This document shows, piece after piece, positions 6,424 to 12,872 of a stretch of 22,895 nucleotides of DNA (position 1 is its first letter; every line of letters starts with the position of its first letter). The notes under the pieces are model-generated. The model saw nothing but the letters and a program-made list of their open reading frames with translations, was not told where the DNA came from and searched no databases. The DNA is from a virus, in the IMG/VR virus record IMGVR_UViG_3300026473_000584, positions 1 to 22,895 of that record; one strand, written 5' to 3'. A program made the translations under genes and the position numbers.

Positions 6424-6498
6424 ATGGCTTGGACAACACCAGCAGCACAAGATATGCGTTTTGGTTTCGAAATCACAATGTACATCGCAAATCGTTAA
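6424..6498 (+). CDS. pqqA: PqqA, PQQ precursor peptide (24 aa)
   Basis: 24-residue peptide beginning MAWTTPAAQDMRFGFEIT and ending MYIANR. PqqA is the ribosomal substrate from which pyrroloquinoline quinone is made: PqqE, a radical SAM enzyme, with the chaperone PqqD joins a Glu to a Tyr three residues apart, and PqqF/G, PqqB and PqqC finish the cofactor. The peptide has the family length (23-29), the W-x-x-P start, the R-x-G-F-E core and E16 and Y20 at the same numbers as the reactive residues in the Klebsiella peptide. AAGGAG lies 7 nt before the ATG and a strong terminator begins 9 nt after the stop, so it is a free-standing transcription unit, like many bacterial pqqA genes. No pqqB-E is visible here, so host enzymes would be needed. 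Confidence 0.9.
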   Translation: MAWTTPAAQDMRFGFEITMYIANR

Positions 6499-6507
6499 TA
6501 AAAAATT

Positions 6508-6528
6508 AAGCCCCGCAAGGGGCTTTTT
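6508..6528 (+). terminator. Rho-independent terminator of pqqA
   Basis: AAGCCCC-GCAA-GGGGCTT: a 7 bp perfect stem with a GNRA tetraloop, followed by T residues. It lies directly after pqqA and may also stop minus-strand transcripts that pass the glycosyltransferase gene. Confidence 0.88.
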
Positions 6529-6571
6529 GCTGGTTACGAGTTCCAGCGGCGCTCTATCAACACACCCGATT

Positions 6572-7279
6572 TCAACTCCAATATTTAGAATTATTGTTAT
6601 CCCAATACTTTGTGTTATTACGATTTATAAAATTTTTAATCAAATACCAAGCCATACCTAGGTATCCCATCTTTTTAAACCTACGGGAATCCTGTCCAAA
6701 ATAATGATCAACAATTTTAAACTTCTTAGGATGATACATTCTTGACAAGAAGAAATCTTCTGAAGTGGCAAATTTCTCAGGGAACCCTCCATATTCTTCA
6801 AACTTGTCTCTACGGGTCAACATAAATGCACCCACAGCAAAAGGACTAAAATATTTTAAAACGTCATTAATACCATTAAAAATCATAAATCCAATAGCTG
6901 CTCTTACATCATCGTCATAACATCTAATTTTTAATCCAACTAAATCTAAATTATTATTTTCTAGTTGTTCTACTGCGTCACGAATAGCATAATTATCGAA
7001 AAATCTCACATCCGAGTCAATAAATAATATATAGGGTGTGTTTACTAGTCTTGCTCCATTATTTCTTGCTACAGAAACAGGCCCACCATCAATAATTTCA
7101 ATGTTTAAAAAGAAACTGTTATTTTGTATAATCTGTCTTGTATTATCAGTAGAGTAATCAGCAATAATAATTCTAGTTGAACCTATTTCCTGTTTTCTAA
7201 GATCGTTAAGTAGATGCCCGATATACTTTTCCTCGTTATAACAGGGAATCACAATTGTAATTTTATCTTTTAATCTCAT
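6572..7279 (-). CDS. Family 2 glycosyltransferase
   Basis: 235 residues from the ATG at 7279. GT-A fold signatures: ITIVIPCYNEEKYIG (nucleotide-binding start), ADYSTDNT (normally DDGSTDNT), GGPVSVARNNGA and the metal-binding FIDSDVR (D88-S-D90). It transfers a sugar from a nucleotide sugar; acceptor unknown, perhaps a host surface glycan or phage DNA or protein. An upstream ATG at 7315 exists, but 7279 is preferred because the preceding small gene overlaps it by only 17 nt and GGAAAG is well placed. The C-terminus has a short tandem repeat (NNTKYW, NNSKYW). Last gene of the minus-strand unit with the phosphoesterase. Confidence 0.87.
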   Translation of the reverse strand: MRLKDKITIVIPCYNEEKYIGHLLNDLRKQEIGSTRIIIADYSTDNTRQIIQNNSFFLNIEIIDGGPVSVARNNGARLVNTPYILFIDSDVRFFDNYAIRDAVEQLENNNLDLVGLKIRCYDDDVRAAIGFMIFNGINDVLKYFSPFAVGAFMLTRRDKFEEYGGFPEKFATSEDFFLSRMYHPKKFKIVDHYFGQDSRRFKKMGYLGMAWYLIKNFINRNNTKYWDNNNSKYWS

Positions 7280-7448
7280 TTTTAAAACACTTTCCGTCAA
7301 TTTTAAATGATTCAAACTTTACCCAATAACTCATTGATTTTAAACTTTGTTCGCACGTTGTCTGATCAGGAAATTCCAGAGTTAGTTTTGCGGGAACGTC
7401 CTTTGGATCGTTTACGTGTACCGCTATCAATATCATCAACCACATCAT
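7263..7448 (-). CDS. Small exported-looking Cys protein, overlaps both neighbours
   Basis: 61 residues: hydrophobic N-terminus MMWLMILIAVHV, then NDPKDVPAKLTLEFPD, TCEQSL and SYWVKFESFKIDGKCF with two cysteines that could pair outside the cytoplasm. CAGGAG lies 5 nt upstream of the first ATG, inside the 3' end of the phosphoesterase gene, with which it shares 83 nt; its own end shares 17 nt with the glycosyltransferase. Well-placed SD, protein-like composition and chain position argue it is real despite the overlaps. I recall similar short phage proteins but no function. Confidence 0.68.
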   Translation of the reverse strand: MMWLMILIAVHVNDPKDVPAKLTLEFPDQTTCEQSLKSMSYWVKFESFKIDGKCFKNEIKR

Positions 7449-8196
7449 CTTGCTCCTGTGTCCAAGTTACTATTTCCCAAGTGCCATTGTGATGTTCTAC
7501 TAGAGCAGTCATTGATTCCACCCAGTCACCGTCATTCATATACACAACACCGTCTATGTTCTTGATCTCTGCGTGATGTATGTGCCCACATATAACACCA
7601 TCAAATCCACGTTTTTTACAGTATGCGGCTAGATTCTTTTCAAATTGAAATATAAAGTCTACCGCTTTCTTAACTCTTCCTTTAAGATATAGACTAAGAC
7701 TCCAATAACCAAAACCAAGGCGATGACGTATCCAGTTGAATCGTGAATTAAGTCCCAATACAAAATCATATGCACGATCTCCCAATAAAGTTAACCAGGG
7801 GGCTAGTCTAGTAATACCATCAAATAGGTCGCCGTGTGTAACTAGATAATGCTTCCCATCAACACCAATATGTTCAAATTGATTATGTAATTCCACCATT
7901 CCAAAATTTAAATTATACTGCAAAAAGGGTCTTAAAAATTCATCGTGGTTACCAATTATATACACAACTCTTGTGTCACGCTTTGCGTGACCTAAAATAC
8001 GTCGAACAACGTTGGTGTGGCTTTGTTTCCAACGCCATTTGTTTTGCTTGATTTTCCAAGCATCTATAATGTCACCTACTAGATAAAGAGTTTCACAGGT
8101 GTTATGTTTCAAAAAATTATTGAGTGCTTCAGCTTTACAATCTTTAGTACCTAGGTGAACATCACTAATAAAAATACTACGATAAGTTTTGTTCAT
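7366..8196 (-). CDS. LpxH-like metallophosphoesterase
   Basis: 276 residues with all calcineurin-like metal motifs in order: SDVHLG (D12, H14), GDIIDAW (D42), GNHDE (N83, H84, D85), THGD (H121) and GHIHH (H204, H206). Overall layout and the central helical lid (SRFNWIRHRLGFGYWSLSLY region) resemble the UDP-2,3-diacylglucosamine pyrophosphatase family (COG2908), which makes lipid X in lipid A synthesis; many COG2908 members outside true LpxH act on other phosphoesters. The C-terminus adds a basic low-complexity tail (GTRKRSKGRSRKTNSGIS) that overlaps the next gene. A TATAAATA-like box (CTTAAATA) sits 5 nt before the ATG. Confidence 0.85.
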   Translation of the reverse strand: MNKTYRSIFISDVHLGTKDCKAEALNNFLKHNTCETLYLVGDIIDAWKIKQNKWRWKQSHTNVVRRILGHAKRDTRVVYIIGNHDEFLRPFLQYNLNFGMVELHNQFEHIGVDGKHYLVTHGDLFDGITRLAPWLTLLGDRAYDFVLGLNSRFNWIRHRLGFGYWSLSLYLKGRVKKAVDFIFQFEKNLAAYCKKRGFDGVICGHIHHAEIKNIDGVVYMNDGDWVESMTALVEHHNGTWEIVTWTQEQDDVVDDIDSGTRKRSKGRSRKTNSGIS

Positions 8197-8201
8197 ACAA
8201 A

Positions 8202-8209
8202 TATTTAAG
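8202..8209 (-). promoter_or_regulatory. Possible degenerate late promoter
   Basis: CTTAAATA on the minus strand, two mismatches from TATAAATA, placed exactly 5 nt before the phosphoesterase ATG, the same spacing as for the radical SAM gene at 931. No ribosome binding site is visible. Confidence 0.35.
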
Positions 8210-8243
8210 GTTTACCAAATTACAAATCCATTACATAGTCAAT

Positions 8244-8269
8244 AAAAAAGCCCCTTTCGGAGCTTTTTT
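8244..8269 (-). terminator. Terminator of the pstS-porin operon
   Basis: Hairpin AAAAAAGC-C-CC / GG-A-GCTTTTTT with one internal mismatch and a TTTC loop; A and T tracts on both sides allow function in either direction. It lies 3 nt beyond the porin stop on the minus strand. Confidence 0.82.
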
Positions 8270-8271
8270 AA

Positions 8272-9678
8272 TTAGAAGTTCAATTGACTTCTAAACATTA
8301 TGGCTCGATCACCAGTTACTCGACCACCTGCAGAGCCTACAAGTTGATCAAACTGCGTGTCAACATAGTTAAGCATAAATCTCATATTATCAGTAGCGAA
8401 CCAAGTTAGACCGTAGGTAATAGCTGTAGCACGATTTGATTTACCTGTAGCTACGGTGATGTCGCTAGCATCAAACTCGCTTAAACGTACACCTATTTGC
8501 CAGGCACCGCGACCACCTTTGTCTAGAGGATTGTTGGGTTTAACTGCACCGAACACTCCATCCTTGTAGTTATAACCTTCGCCTGTCAGGTTGTACACAG
8601 CCAATACATAGTAACCTTTAATTTCCTTATCTGCACCTGTTGTAGGATCATATTTAAAATTAAATTGTTCTGCTTGTACTTTGAATGCGTTATAGGCAAA
8701 TGCAGCTTCTAGACCTTGACGTGTTCTTGTAGTGATGCCACCGAGTGCTGGACCAGTAAACCAGGCATTTTGTGAGCGTGATTCTGTCCTAGCACTAGCA
8801 GGTGTTACACCACCTTTTATCTCACCTGTACTGTAAGCAGCACCCAAATGAGCAACATACGTCTTACTGCCAGTAAGATCAGCAATGTTAGTAGTAACAC
8901 GACCAATATAGTCTAGACCATCTGATACAGCATCTTTGTTGCCACGACCACGACTTACTGCTAGAGCGTAAGTTAATCCAGTTTTTGGTACACCGTGTAG
9001 CATAAATCCAGTTTCTTTTGCGGGAATTAGTTCGCCTTCCGCTTGACCAACTAGGCTGCGTTCCATCATATCAATGTTGTTAGAACTTTGTAGTTGTTCA
9101 AGACTGAATGGCATCTTGAACAAACCAAATTGGTATTGTAGTTCTGGATTAGCAGCATAGTTGACCCAGGCTACGTCCATATTAGTTGACGAACTAGCTG
9201 CACCTACATCGTTACCAAAGTTACCAACTAGTTCGTATTTGAAGTCTTTGGCAAATTGTCCACGCACTCCAAAACGTGCGCGGCGCATTTCTGCTAGGTC
9301 CTGATACGAATCTGTGGTTTGACCTGCACCGTAAGTCGGGGAGTATTGACGATAGTCCATATGTAGTCGACCTGTAAGCTGAATGGTATTGTTGCCATCT
9401 TTGCTTTTGAGACCGATTCCGTTTTCTGTGACTGCGCCGTCGTTGACTCTTGCGATTCTATATTTGTTTGATTCGCTGACATCCTTGTCTATTCTTTGTT
9501 CTATGAACTTACGGTTTTCTGCTCGTTCTTCGTGAGCTTGTACTTTACTGTCATATTCACTCTGCGTCAATATACCTTTGTCCTTTAAAATTTTTAAAGT
9601 ATCAAGGTAATCGTCTGCATAGGCTGGTACACAAAATGCAAGACTAAAGGCCAGAGCTAGTGTTGTTAATTTTTTCAT
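8272..9678 (-). CDS. Phosphate-selective porin, OprO/OprP family
   Basis: 468 residues. Signal peptide MKKLTTLALAFSLAFCVPAYA with cleavage after AYA, then a short periplasmic helix (TLKILKDKGILTQSEYDSKV) typical of OprO/OprP-type porins, then a long beta-barrel with alternating aromatic/polar strands ending in QLNF, a terminal Phe that the BAM complex recognises. Family members (PF07396) form anion pores selective for phosphate or polyphosphate. Start taken at 9678, where AAGGA lies just upstream and the signal peptide begins, rather than at an in-frame ATG 18 nt earlier that overlaps pstS. Its position 8 nt behind pstS makes phosphate the likely solute. Outer-membrane porins are rare in phage genomes. 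Confidence 0.88.
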   Translation of the reverse strand: MKKLTTLALAFSLAFCVPAYADDYLDTLKILKDKGILTQSEYDSKVQAHEERAENRKFIEQRIDKDVSESNKYRIARVNDGAVTENGIGLKSKDGNNTIQLTGRLHMDYRQYSPTYGAGQTTDSYQDLAEMRRARFGVRGQFAKDFKYELVGNFGNDVGAASSSTNMDVAWVNYAANPELQYQFGLFKMPFSLEQLQSSNNIDMMERSLVGQAEGELIPAKETGFMLHGVPKTGLTYALAVSRGRGNKDAVSDGLDYIGRVTTNIADLTGSKTYVAHLGAAYSTGEIKGGVTPASARTESRSQNAWFTGPALGGITTRTRQGLEAAFAYNAFKVQAEQFNFKYDPTTGADKEIKGYYVLAVYNLTGEGYNYKDGVFGAVKPNNPLDKGGRGAWQIGVRLSEFDASDITVATGKSNRATAITYGLTWFATDNMRFMLNYVDTQFDQLVGSAGGRVTGDRAIMFRSQLNF

Positions 9679-9686
9679 TTTTTTCC

Positions 9687-10712
9687 TTATTTCCAAATTG
9701 TTGTATTGTCTGGACCTTTAAGATCCTTTTTCCAGTTATCCTGTACTAACTTGATAACTGACTGTGGCAAGTGAACATACTCTAGCTCTTCACTCATCTT
9801 AGCACCGTTCTTATAACTCCAGTCAAAGAATTTAAGAATTGCACGACCTGTTAGTGCATCAGTTTGTTGCTTGTGCATTAAAATAAAACTTGCACCTGTA
9901 GCTGGCCAAGCATCCTTACCTTTTTGATCTGTTAGCAACAAATACATTCCTGGAGCATTAGCCCAGTCTGCATTAGCTGCTGCCGCTTTAAATGTACTAT
10001 CATCTGGTTGTACAAAATTACCATCACGATTTTTTAATTGTGCATAGGCAATTTTATTTTTTTTAGCAAAGGCATATTCAACATAACCAAACGAACCTTT
10101 AACACGTTGAACGTTAGCTGCCACGCCTTCGTTACCTTTGCCGCCTACGCCCACTGGCCATTTAACTGCGGTGCCCTCACCAATGGCCTTTTGAAATTCG
10201 GCATTAACTTTACTTAGATAGTTTGTCCAAATAAATGTTGTGCCCGATCCATCTGCACGATGAATAACTGTAATATTGATTGCAGGTAGATTAACACCAG
10301 GATTCAAATCAGCAATTGCTTTGTCATTCCATTTTGTAATCTTACCTAGATGTATATTAGCAATGACATCGCTGGTTAGTTTAAGTTGTCCAGGTTGTAC
10401 TCCATCTAGATTAAACACAGGCACTACGCCTCCTATGATGGCAGGGAACTGTACAAGTCCTTCTTTATCTAATTCCTCAGGCTTTAGTGGCATATCACTG
10501 GCACCAAAATCAACTGTCTTGGCTTTGATTTGACGAATACCGCCACCTGAACCAATTGATTGATAATTTAATCCAATACCAGTTGAAGCTTTATAAGCCT
10601 CGGCCCATTTAGAATATATTGGATAGGGAAAGGTAGCACCTGCTCCAGTTAGGTCTGCTGCCTCAGCGGATATAGCTAGTGAGGAAAACAATACCAATAA
10701 AAACTTTTTCAT
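9687..10712 (-). CDS. pstS: Periplasmic phosphate-binding protein PstS
   Basis: 341 residues. Signal peptide MKKFLLVLFSSLAISAEA, then mature ADLTGAGATFPYPIYSKW, very close to E. coli PstS in wording throughout: IGSGGGIRQI and DFGASD (phosphate loop), FPAIIGGVVPVFN, HRADGSGTTF (anion-binding Arg/Asp/Ser/Gly), WPVGVGGKGN and FFDWSYKNGA. It binds phosphate in the periplasm and delivers it to the host PstCAB transporter. GGAGAT lies 5 nt before the ATG at 10712; a longer frame from 10763 would place 17 residues before the signal peptide and is rejected. Phage pstS genes are known from marine cyanophages. First gene of a two-gene operon with the porin. Confidence 0.95.
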   Translation of the reverse strand: MKKFLLVLFSSLAISAEAADLTGAGATFPYPIYSKWAEAYKASTGIGLNYQSIGSGGGIRQIKAKTVDFGASDMPLKPEELDKEGLVQFPAIIGGVVPVFNLDGVQPGQLKLTSDVIANIHLGKITKWNDKAIADLNPGVNLPAINITVIHRADGSGTTFIWTNYLSKVNAEFQKAIGEGTAVKWPVGVGGKGNEGVAANVQRVKGSFGYVEYAFAKKNKIAYAQLKNRDGNFVQPDDSTFKAAAANADWANAPGMYLLLTDQKGKDAWPATGASFILMHKQQTDALTGRAILKFFDWSYKNGAKMSEELEYVHLPQSVIKLVQDNWKKDLKGPDNTTIWK

Positions 10713-10746
10713 ATATAATCTCCATTTAATGTGCATTGCACAAAAA

Positions 10747-10754
10747 TATTTAAA
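10747..10754 (-). promoter_or_regulatory. Possible late-type promoter of pstS
   Basis: TTTAAATA on the minus strand, one mismatch from TATAAATA, 34 nt upstream of the pstS ATG with room for the GGAGAT site. I saw no convincing Pho box (paired CTGTCAT repeats) in this gap. Confidence 0.4.
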
Positions 10755-10815
10755 CACAGGCATATTACCGTTTAATTACAAATCTGCAATTTAGGCAGTA
10801 AACTGGTAATATTAC

Positions 10816-10844
10816 TTGACTTTTTCTACCAAAAACTGTAGACT
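10816..10844 (+). promoter_or_regulatory. Sigma70-type promoter
   Basis: TTGACT at 10816-10821, 17 nt spacer, TAGACT at 10839-10844; drives the membrane-protein gene at 10872. A 10 bp palindrome GTAATATTAC (10806-10815) abuts the -35 box and could be an operator. Confidence 0.55.
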
Positions 10845-10871
10845 ACTGGTATTAAATTAGAAAAAGGTTAT

Positions 10872-11105
10872 ATGAAAAACAACATAGTATTTTATCTTAA
10901 ATGGTTTGCAACATTTATTACTATTGTGGGCGCAGTATGTACGGCACTGAATATCTACCCCGCCAGTCCCATTTTGCTTAGTATAGGCAGCGTGGCCTGG
11001 CTGGCTGTAAGTATTATCTGGCGTGAATGGAGTTTAATTGTAATTAATGCAACTCTGTTAGCAATTTATACAGTATTACCTCTAGTAAAATACTTCTTGC
11101 TATAG
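10872..11105 (+). CDS. Small multi-span membrane protein, 77 aa
   Basis: Three hydrophobic segments: FATFITIVGAVCTALNIY, ILLSIGSVAWLAVSIIW and LIVINATLLAIYTVLPLV, joined by short polar turns (PASP; REWS). AAAAGG precedes the ATG. Organisation suggests a three-helix inner-membrane protein; no family recognised. It leads a short operon with the tiny membrane gene that follows. Superinfection exclusion, holin-like or transport roles are all possible and none is shown. Confidence 0.7.
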   Translation: MKNNIVFYLKWFATFITIVGAVCTALNIYPASPILLSIGSVAWLAVSIIWREWSLIVINATLLAIYTVLPLVKYFLL

Positions 11106-11114
11106 GAGCAACAA

Positions 11115-11195
11115 ATGATCTGGATATTTGTTATATTTTTGTTAATAGTTATCTGGGGTTACTTTGCCCATAAAGACGGCTCAGGACATAGTTGA
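11115..11195 (+). CDS. Tiny single-span membrane protein, 26 aa
   Basis: MIWIFVIFLLIVIWGYFAHK followed by DGSGHS: one transmembrane helix and a short polar tail. AGGAG lies 7 nt before the ATG and 9 nt separate it from the previous stop. Its stop codon overlaps the -35 box of the next promoter. Confidence 0.6.
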   Translation: MIWIFVIFLLIVIWGYFAHKDGSGHS

Positions 11196-11220
11196 CAAAA
11201 TGGTGCCTTTTTGCTAGACT
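11192..11220 (+). promoter_or_regulatory. Sigma70-type promoter of the HD-domain gene
   Basis: Perfect TTGACA at 11192-11197, 17 nt spacer, TAGACT at 11215-11220; GAAGGAG follows before the ATG at 11248. Confidence 0.65.
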
Positions 11221-11247
11221 GTAATTACAGTGAAGAAGGAGCCTAAA

Positions 11248-11703
11248 ATGAAACGAGGCGAATTGTTAGATAAAGCACTACTAATTGCCACTAATGCCCA
11301 TCACGGACATTTTGATAAAGGTGGCGCACCATACATTCTGCATCCGCTTAAAGTTATGCACTATCTAAAAAGCGATGACGAAGAATTAATGGCAATGGCA
11401 CTTATGCACGATGTAGTGGAAGACACCAGCACCACCTACACAGACCTTCGTGAAGCTGGTATGACAGAAAGAGTCATTGCTGGTGTAAGGGCACTTACCA
11501 AAGTTCCTGGGGAAACTCTAGATGAGTACAAGGAAAGAATATTCGCAAACAAAGATGCTATGCGTGTCAAATCAGCAGACCTTAGACACAACAGCGATAT
11601 CCGCCGCCTCAAGGGCGTAACAGAAAAAGACATTGCCCGTATCGCCAAGTACCATACTTTTTATCTGGAAATTAAAGAACGCCTGGCAGCTATTAAAGAG
11701 TAA
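11248..11703 (+). CDS. HD-domain (p)ppGpp hydrolase-like protein
   Basis: 151 residues resembling the hydrolase half of SpoT/Rel and the free-standing MESH1/SAH enzymes: AHHGHFDKGGAPYILHP (first metal His and the nucleotide-binding block), LMHDVVEDT (HD pair H54-D55 plus ED), and KSADLRHN (final metal Asp and the Asn). These enzymes remove pyrophosphate from (p)ppGpp, and MESH1-type proteins also act on NADPH. No synthetase or TGS domain is present. A phage copy could lower the starvation alarmone during infection. A GTG frame start at 11230 is rejected because the GAAGGAG site would lie inside it; it serves the ATG at 11248. Confidence 0.85.
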   Translation: MKRGELLDKALLIATNAHHGHFDKGGAPYILHPLKVMHYLKSDDEELMAMALMHDVVEDTSTTYTDLREAGMTERVIAGVRALTKVPGETLDEYKERIFANKDAMRVKSADLRHNSDIRRLKGVTEKDIARIAKYHTFYLEIKERLAAIKE

Positions 11704-11743
11704 AATTTAAACACTTTTAAAAATAAATTAAACAGGAGTATAT

Positions 11744-12136
11744 ATGAAATTTGATCGCCGGGTAAATTTTATAACAAAAACAGATGGTAAAGGTTATTGG
11801 TCCGAGACAAAAAAAACTGTAAAAATCAACCGTGTGGTATTAGCTAGTATTAGCGATGATAGTAGCTACGGTGAACTTCGTGCCTACTTTGATCCTAAAG
11901 ATTGGAACGTTGATCGCGATGGCTTAATTTATTCTGATATTTTTTGGAAACACACATTCCTGACCTGTATGGAAAAAACTTTTGGTTTCAGTCCTGATGC
12001 CATACTGGATGTTTCCTACACAGAGCAAGGTATGCAGGGTGTGGATTATGTGAGTCTAGATGTTGGCGAACAGTTTATTACTGAATGTGATGCACTTTAT
12101 CGCTTTGCAATTAAAAAGGAATCAGTTAACAATTAA
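11744..12136 (+). CDS. Unknown protein, 130 aa
   Basis: Starts MKFDRRVNFITKTDGKGYW after ACAGGAG. Strand-rich, with Tyr/Trp/Asp clusters (YFDPKDWNVDRDGLIYSD), FLTCMEKTFGFSPDAI and VSLDVGEQFITECDALYRFAIKK. Looks like a globular cytoplasmic protein. No family recognised. Separated from the HD gene by 40 nt and probably read from the same promoter. Confidence 0.7.
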   Translation: MKFDRRVNFITKTDGKGYWSETKKTVKINRVVLASISDDSSYGELRAYFDPKDWNVDRDGLIYSDIFWKHTFLTCMEKTFGFSPDAILDVSYTEQGMQGVDYVSLDVGEQFITECDALYRFAIKKESVNN

Positions 12137-12172
12137 GCAACTTAGTTGTTAGCCTAGCAATAAAGAATCTGG

Positions 12173-12231
12173 TTGACATTAACCTCCAAATTGGTTATAA
12201 TAGCGGTATAGTAACTAATAAGGAGCGCAAA
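12173..12231 (+). promoter_or_regulatory. Repeated early promoter-leader cassette, copy 1
   Basis: TTGACA (12173-12178), 17 nt spacer, TATAAT (12196-12201), then AGCGGTATAGTAA and AAGGAG before the ATG at 12232. Matches three other copies in the window across both the spacer and the leader. Confidence 0.85.
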
Positions 12232-12414
12232 ATGTCAGAGCGTATAATTAAAGCAATACCCGACGTGGGCTATGTCAGCGTGGACAGAGAAGCAAGCCCT
12301 GGGAACGGTCCTTTTTGTGTTGTATATTTTGCAACAGATTACGACGCTTGCGGCTTTGACACCTTTGAAGAAGCCTGGGCTGAGCTTGAACTTTTGGTTG
12401 ACATTAATTCCTAA
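12232..12414 (+). CDS. Small unknown protein, 60 aa
   Basis: MSERIIKAIPDVGYVSVDRE, a glycine-rich turn, FCVVYFATDYDACGFDTFEEA and a C-terminal helix. Short beta-beta-alpha arrangement. Strong AAGGAG and a consensus promoter directly upstream. Its last codons (LLVDINS) are built from the -35 region of the next promoter cassette. No family recognised. Confidence 0.68.
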   Translation: MSERIIKAIPDVGYVSVDREASPGNGPFCVVYFATDYDACGFDTFEEAWAELELLVDINS

Positions 12415-12457
12415 TTCCACTATAATAGCGGTATAGTAATTAACAAGGAGCTAAAAA
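12398..12457 (+). promoter_or_regulatory. Repeated early promoter-leader cassette, copy 2
   Basis: TTGACA (12398-12403, inside the previous gene), 17 nt spacer, TATAAT (12421-12426), AGCGGTATAGTAA, AAGGAG. Confidence 0.85.
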
Positions 12458-12724
12458 ATGAGAACAGCATTCCAAGGCCTTACTACCCAAGAAATCCGCG
12501 AAGTTTCGATGTACGGTTGCACTGAAGCGCAGATGCGCGAAGCAGTGGAGTCTAGTATTACTTTTCGACTTTCTGGTCCTGAGATGGTTGTTGCTGGTAT
12601 GATGAGCGACGCACAGGAGATGATGGCTTTTGAACAGCCTGACTTTAATATAATTGAGGATCAGCGTCAACTTCTTAATCGTGCAAAATTTGTGTTATTT
12701 ACCTACATTATGGATCGTAAATAA
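12458..12724 (+). CDS. Small helical protein, 88 aa
   Basis: MRTAFQGLTTQEIREVSMYG, then predominantly helical and Met-rich (EMVVAGMMSDAQEMMAFEQ) with a basic C-terminus (FTYIMDRK). Ribosome binding site AAGGAG 8 nt upstream and a consensus promoter. First gene of a unit that runs into rIIA and rIIB. Unrecognised. Confidence 0.7.
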   Translation: MRTAFQGLTTQEIREVSMYGCTEAQMREAVESSITFRLSGPEMVVAGMMSDAQEMMAFEQPDFNIIEDQRQLLNRAKFVLFTYIMDRK

Positions 12725-12725
12725 T

Positions 12726-12872
12726 ATGAATAAAACTTTACTGGATTGTCTCTACGAAGAACTTGTTATGCTGGATGAGCAGGCTGGTTGCTTTGATGAA
12801 GAAACTAACGCTCGTATTGATGAACAGCGTAACAAACTCTATAATCAAATTAAAGAACTGGAAGTAAATTAA
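12726..12872 (+). CDS. Small helical protein, 48 aa
   Basis: MNKTLLDCLYEELVMLDEQA followed by a charged helix ending KLYNQIKELEVN; heptad spacing of Leu/Ile suggests a helical hairpin or coiled coil. A longer frame from 12654 lies inside the previous gene and is rejected. One base separates it from the preceding stop and its TAATG overlaps the rIIA start, so it is translated in the rII operon. Confidence 0.68.
   Translation: MNKTLLDCLYEELVMLDEQAGCFDEETNARIDEQRNKLYNQIKELEVN

Noticed and set aside
6529-6571. tRNA-like or att-like fragment (TTACGAGTTCCAGCG) after the pqqA terminator
   Set aside because: It faintly recalls a T-arm but no acceptor stem, anticodon arm or repeat partner is found nearby.
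6461-6661. Plus-strand 66-codon frame after pqqA
   Set aside because: Out of frame with pqqA, runs through the terminator hairpin and into antisense of the glycosyltransferase.
10713-10871. Pho box upstream of pstS
   Set aside because: No pair of CTGTCAT-like repeats at 11 nt spacing could be found on either strand.
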